Notes under the pieces: model-generated
Database searches by the model: none
What the model was told of the DNA's origin: nothing
What the model saw: only the letters and a program-made list of their open reading frames with translations
Source: Perkinsus marinus ATCC 50983
Lineage: Eukaryota > Perkinsozoa > Perkinsida > Perkinsidae
Length of the DNA stretch: 38,384 nt
Assembly (NCBI RefSeq): GCF_000006405.1
Contig: NW_003214825.1
Location: forward strand, 187,261-225,644
Direction: 5' to 3'
In this document: piece after piece, positions 36,184-38,384 of the stretch
Layout: every line of letters starts with the position of its first letter
Position numbering within the stretch: the stretch's first letter is position 1
Position numbers and translations under genes: made by a program

Positions 36184-36411
36184 GTTCCCTCAACGGAACC
36201 ATCTCGACTTCGTTGAGATATTGTAAGAATACTCAAGAGCGCAAGGACAGTAAGCTGAGACGCACCATTTGCGTATCATACAGTTTCATTTGTCGTCTCG
36301 CTCGTATCTCATTATTATCGTATATTCATCTACAATACCTCATCACAACCACTGGAGGTTGTGTTGCGTTGGGCTATTATTGTGGTGTCTACTTCCTCTA
36401 TACACGGAATT
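36183..36411 (+). repeat. 3' LTR
   Basis: Same 229 bp as 28917-29145 with no difference noticed; followed by GAGAACAAG, the right side of the target duplication. Confidence 0.95.
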
Positions 36412-36625
36412 GAGAACAAGTAAGATGTCAAGTGGCGTCTCCCATTCAGCGTCACAGATCCTCAGTCGTTACCTCCGACCACCCGCTTGTGGTCTTGTGT
36501 TGACATTATCCGTGTATTGACATTATCAGGCTGTCGGTGTCAATGCGCAGATACTGTCTCGCAACAGTTCCATCAAGAAAATTCCTATCGGGATGAGTCA
36601 CCATGAGCCTCATGGCATGAAGGCG
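36412..36625. repeat. Duplicated block A, copy 2, distal part
   Basis: Matches copy 1 from about 21741 (GTAGGATGTCAAGTGGCG) to 21996, without the 52-bp AT-rich stretch. Similarity stops abruptly after CATGAAGGCG at 36625. Confidence 0.93.
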
Positions 36626-38384
36626 TGTTAGATCCCGTATTAATTAATCACTACCATTGTCTGTGTCGTCCCGTTCGGGCGAGCGAGTTATAGATGAAAC
36701 GCATGACAATGGAGTGATATTGCTAGAAAAGGTTTGTGTAAGCCCACCAAGGCCCTACACTTGTGTTACAAGGAGTGGTTAATTCTATATGGTGACAGCT
36801 GTTGACATCGAGAACGCTGAGACCTACGCTGAGCTTACGAGGCTACGCGGTACCTGTAGAGCTTGCCGCACAAAGAAACTCAAAGAACTGCGTACTATAC
36901 GAGCCGATATCTGTTCGGTCTCAATTGATACGAACGAGGACGAACAAGCAGAACTGTTCGAGAGGGAAGCTATTTTGGAGGCTGAAATTAGCTCGATGGC
37001 TCGTCTGGCAGATCTATGCTCCACCCGTATTGATTCCTTGGCTACTGAGAGTTGCACAGCGACATCTAGCTCAACTGCGCTAGCGGTGACTGAGAGCAGC
37101 TCAGCTGTGGAATCGTTGGTTGCGGTGATTACTGATGTCCTGAATAGAACATCGGCTACAGATAGAGGGTCGAAGTCATCTCAAACGAGTAAACCTTCCC
37201 TCACTGACGTGAACAAGTTCAACATCACTTCAAGGATTCTCAAGGATGAACACTTATTATCTACTCATTTCCGCCGATTGGAGGAGGTTTTCTCAGCTGT
37301 AAACTTTGGCGTCATGGAAGGGGGTAACTTCATACCACATCATCACCTGCAAGCACCATTGATAGAAAAGTTACTGGAGACCCTGAAAAAACATGATAAC
37401 TTGGTGTCAGAGGTTAATTGTTTGATCGACAGCCGCGGACATGACTGGCAGCATATTCGCTCGTCCTTGCTGAGCAAGTACTGTAACAGCGTCGCGATTC
37501 GACGGGAGTTCAAGAAGCGTGTCGCGAAGCTCTCATTCAAGGGACCGGCGGACATTGAATCAATGTCATTGATGGGTTCGTGAGTCAACTTCGAGATCTC
37601 CGCACTCTCTACATGAGTATCAACGCGGGGTCGACGGTGAAAAACCGCGACTCGGAGGGGCAGTTCGATGAAGACACTATCTTTGTAGACTCGGTTCTTA
37701 GATGCCTCCCACAAGAATTGTTACTGCAACTGATTAGAGACGTTGTAGCCTCTTCCAAATACTCATACCCCCAGCGAGCGGGAGTTGATTGGCAGCTGAG
37801 GCTGCCCTTCGATGGGCTGATCGGCGAGGCATCGTTAATATCATGCTTGATAGAACTCTGCTATTCCCACGTATCTGTCGCGGAGATTCGGAAGCCTCGA
37901 CAAGATCAGGGATCGGTGGGTCCCAGCAGGGATATCCGTGATAGAATGCAAGTTGTGGGAGAGGCGTCTAACAGCTTAGAGGGCAAGCGGGGGCCGAGTC
38001 CTTACAGAGATGCTATCAGTTGGGCCAAAGGTTTCCTTGTCGTTCTTATGGTGATGGGGCGTGCAGTGGATAGAGCAGACCGCAATAGCTCAGGTTTTTC
38101 TGACGCGGAAGACGTTCGCTTCTTGATATCTAGAGGAGGGCGTCGATACGGTTTACTAGCGTTTACTGATGAGAGAAAGGCCATGTCCACGATACAAGAA
38201 CATTTTGGCGACAAGAATGATTTCGGCGTCGTGAAGAAATTCGACGTCGCATTCAGAAACTCAAAAAACGAGGTAGGTCGCAGCTCGCAGTAGGCGACGG
38301 CTACGACCTTAGAAGATCGCCTACATCGCTCGCAATTTCGGTCAGCAGAAGCAAGTTGACCTCAGAGATTCGAGTACAGCGCTG
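36626..38384 (+). mobile_element. Probable second LTR element, 5' part, broken or incomplete
   Basis: At the point where the duplicate ends the sequence begins TGTTAGATCCCG, a common LTR start, and about 164 bp later reaches TGGTGACAGC (36790), which resembles a primer-binding site; 36626-36789 may thus be a 5' LTR. It contains CCATTGTC..GACAATGG and CCCGTTCGGG inverted repeats. Behind it 36789-38293 is gag-like: a CRAC motif, a coiled coil, a Ser/Thr-rich stretch and a helical capsid-like region (LEEVFSAVNFGVMEGG; REFKKRVAKLSFKGPADIE). The reading is not one continuous frame, with at least one break or a frame change of a kind LTR elements are known to use. No pol part or 3' LTR lies in the window. 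A host gene is the alternative. Confidence 0.45.

Larger units (their letters stand above)
28917..36411 (+). mobile_element. BEL/Pao-like LTR retrotransposon, looks whole
   Basis: 7,495 bp with two 229-bp long terminal repeats that are identical by eye, a polypurine tract at the 3' repeat, one uninterrupted gag-pol frame, and GAGA on both sides (28913-28916 and 36412-36415; GAGAA if the repeat is taken as 228 bp). No breaks were noticed. Identical repeats imply a very recent insertion. The BEL/Pao assignment rests on the domain order protease, reverse transcriptase, RNase H, integrase, a YVDD box after a long spacer, and RNase H/integrase motifs of that type. The element sits inside a duplicated host block whose other copy is empty. 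Confidence 0.93.

Noticed and set aside
36653-36713. Possible hammerhead ribozyme (GATGAAAC next to GTC within paired arms)
   Set aside because: The CTGATGA core is not present and the core and stem order does not fit a hammerhead.
1-38384. Spliced-leader relics, rRNA genes, CRISPR arrays, bacterial operons
   Set aside because: Looked for by eye; none seen. The intron structure excludes a bacterial origin for the left part.

Overview
The window reads as nuclear DNA of a unicellular eukaryote, most likely a Perkinsus-type alveolate. The reasons are very short spliceosomal introns (many of 43-75 nt, GT..AG), a secreted subtilisin-like protease of the kind known in Perkinsus, and abundant dispersed repeats. 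No species marker such as rRNA or a spliced leader was seen, so the organism is an inference.

Left part (1-14.4 kb) is gene-dense and intron-rich. On the minus strand lie the 5' end of a short-chain dehydrogenase/reductase (SDR; exons 668-787 and 261-336, continuing off the left edge), a complete three-exon gene for an 81-residue two-helix membrane protein (1203-1839), and a LisH-CTLH protein of the MAEA/Fyv10/GID9 type (exons 5254 down to 2977, ends unresolved). An 87-bp minisatellite (5688-6310) follows. On the plus strand a 20-exon gene (7467-13756) encodes a coiled-coil, polyQ-rich protein of about 768 residues with one CCCH zinc finger; every exon phase closes. A small plus-strand gene (to 14344) sits directly behind it. 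Nine copies of one ~90-133 bp palindromic MITE-like element lie in this part, nearly all inside introns, along with two other dispersed repeat families.

Middle part (14.4-27.7 kb) has few genes, all minus strand and intronless: a secreted subtilase (16385-17857), an atypical protein kinase with HND in place of HRD (20286-21245), and an unknown signal-anchored protein (24268-25128). They are separated by 2-3 kb with no recognised gene.

Right part (27.7-38.4 kb) starts at a 100-N assembly gap. Behind it lies a second, near-identical copy of the kinase 5' half and its upstream DNA. That copy is interrupted by a whole-looking BEL/Pao-like LTR retrotransposon (28917-36411: identical 229-bp repeats, one long gag-pol frame, GAGA target duplication). 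The uninterrupted first copy at 20660-21996 serves as the empty-site reference. The duplicate ends at 36625 exactly where sequence beginning TGTTAGA starts; this leads into a gag-like region (36789-38293) that is probably a second, broken or incomplete LTR element.

The genes show no common pathway. The main story is how mobile DNA occupies introns on the left and splits a recent duplication on the right.
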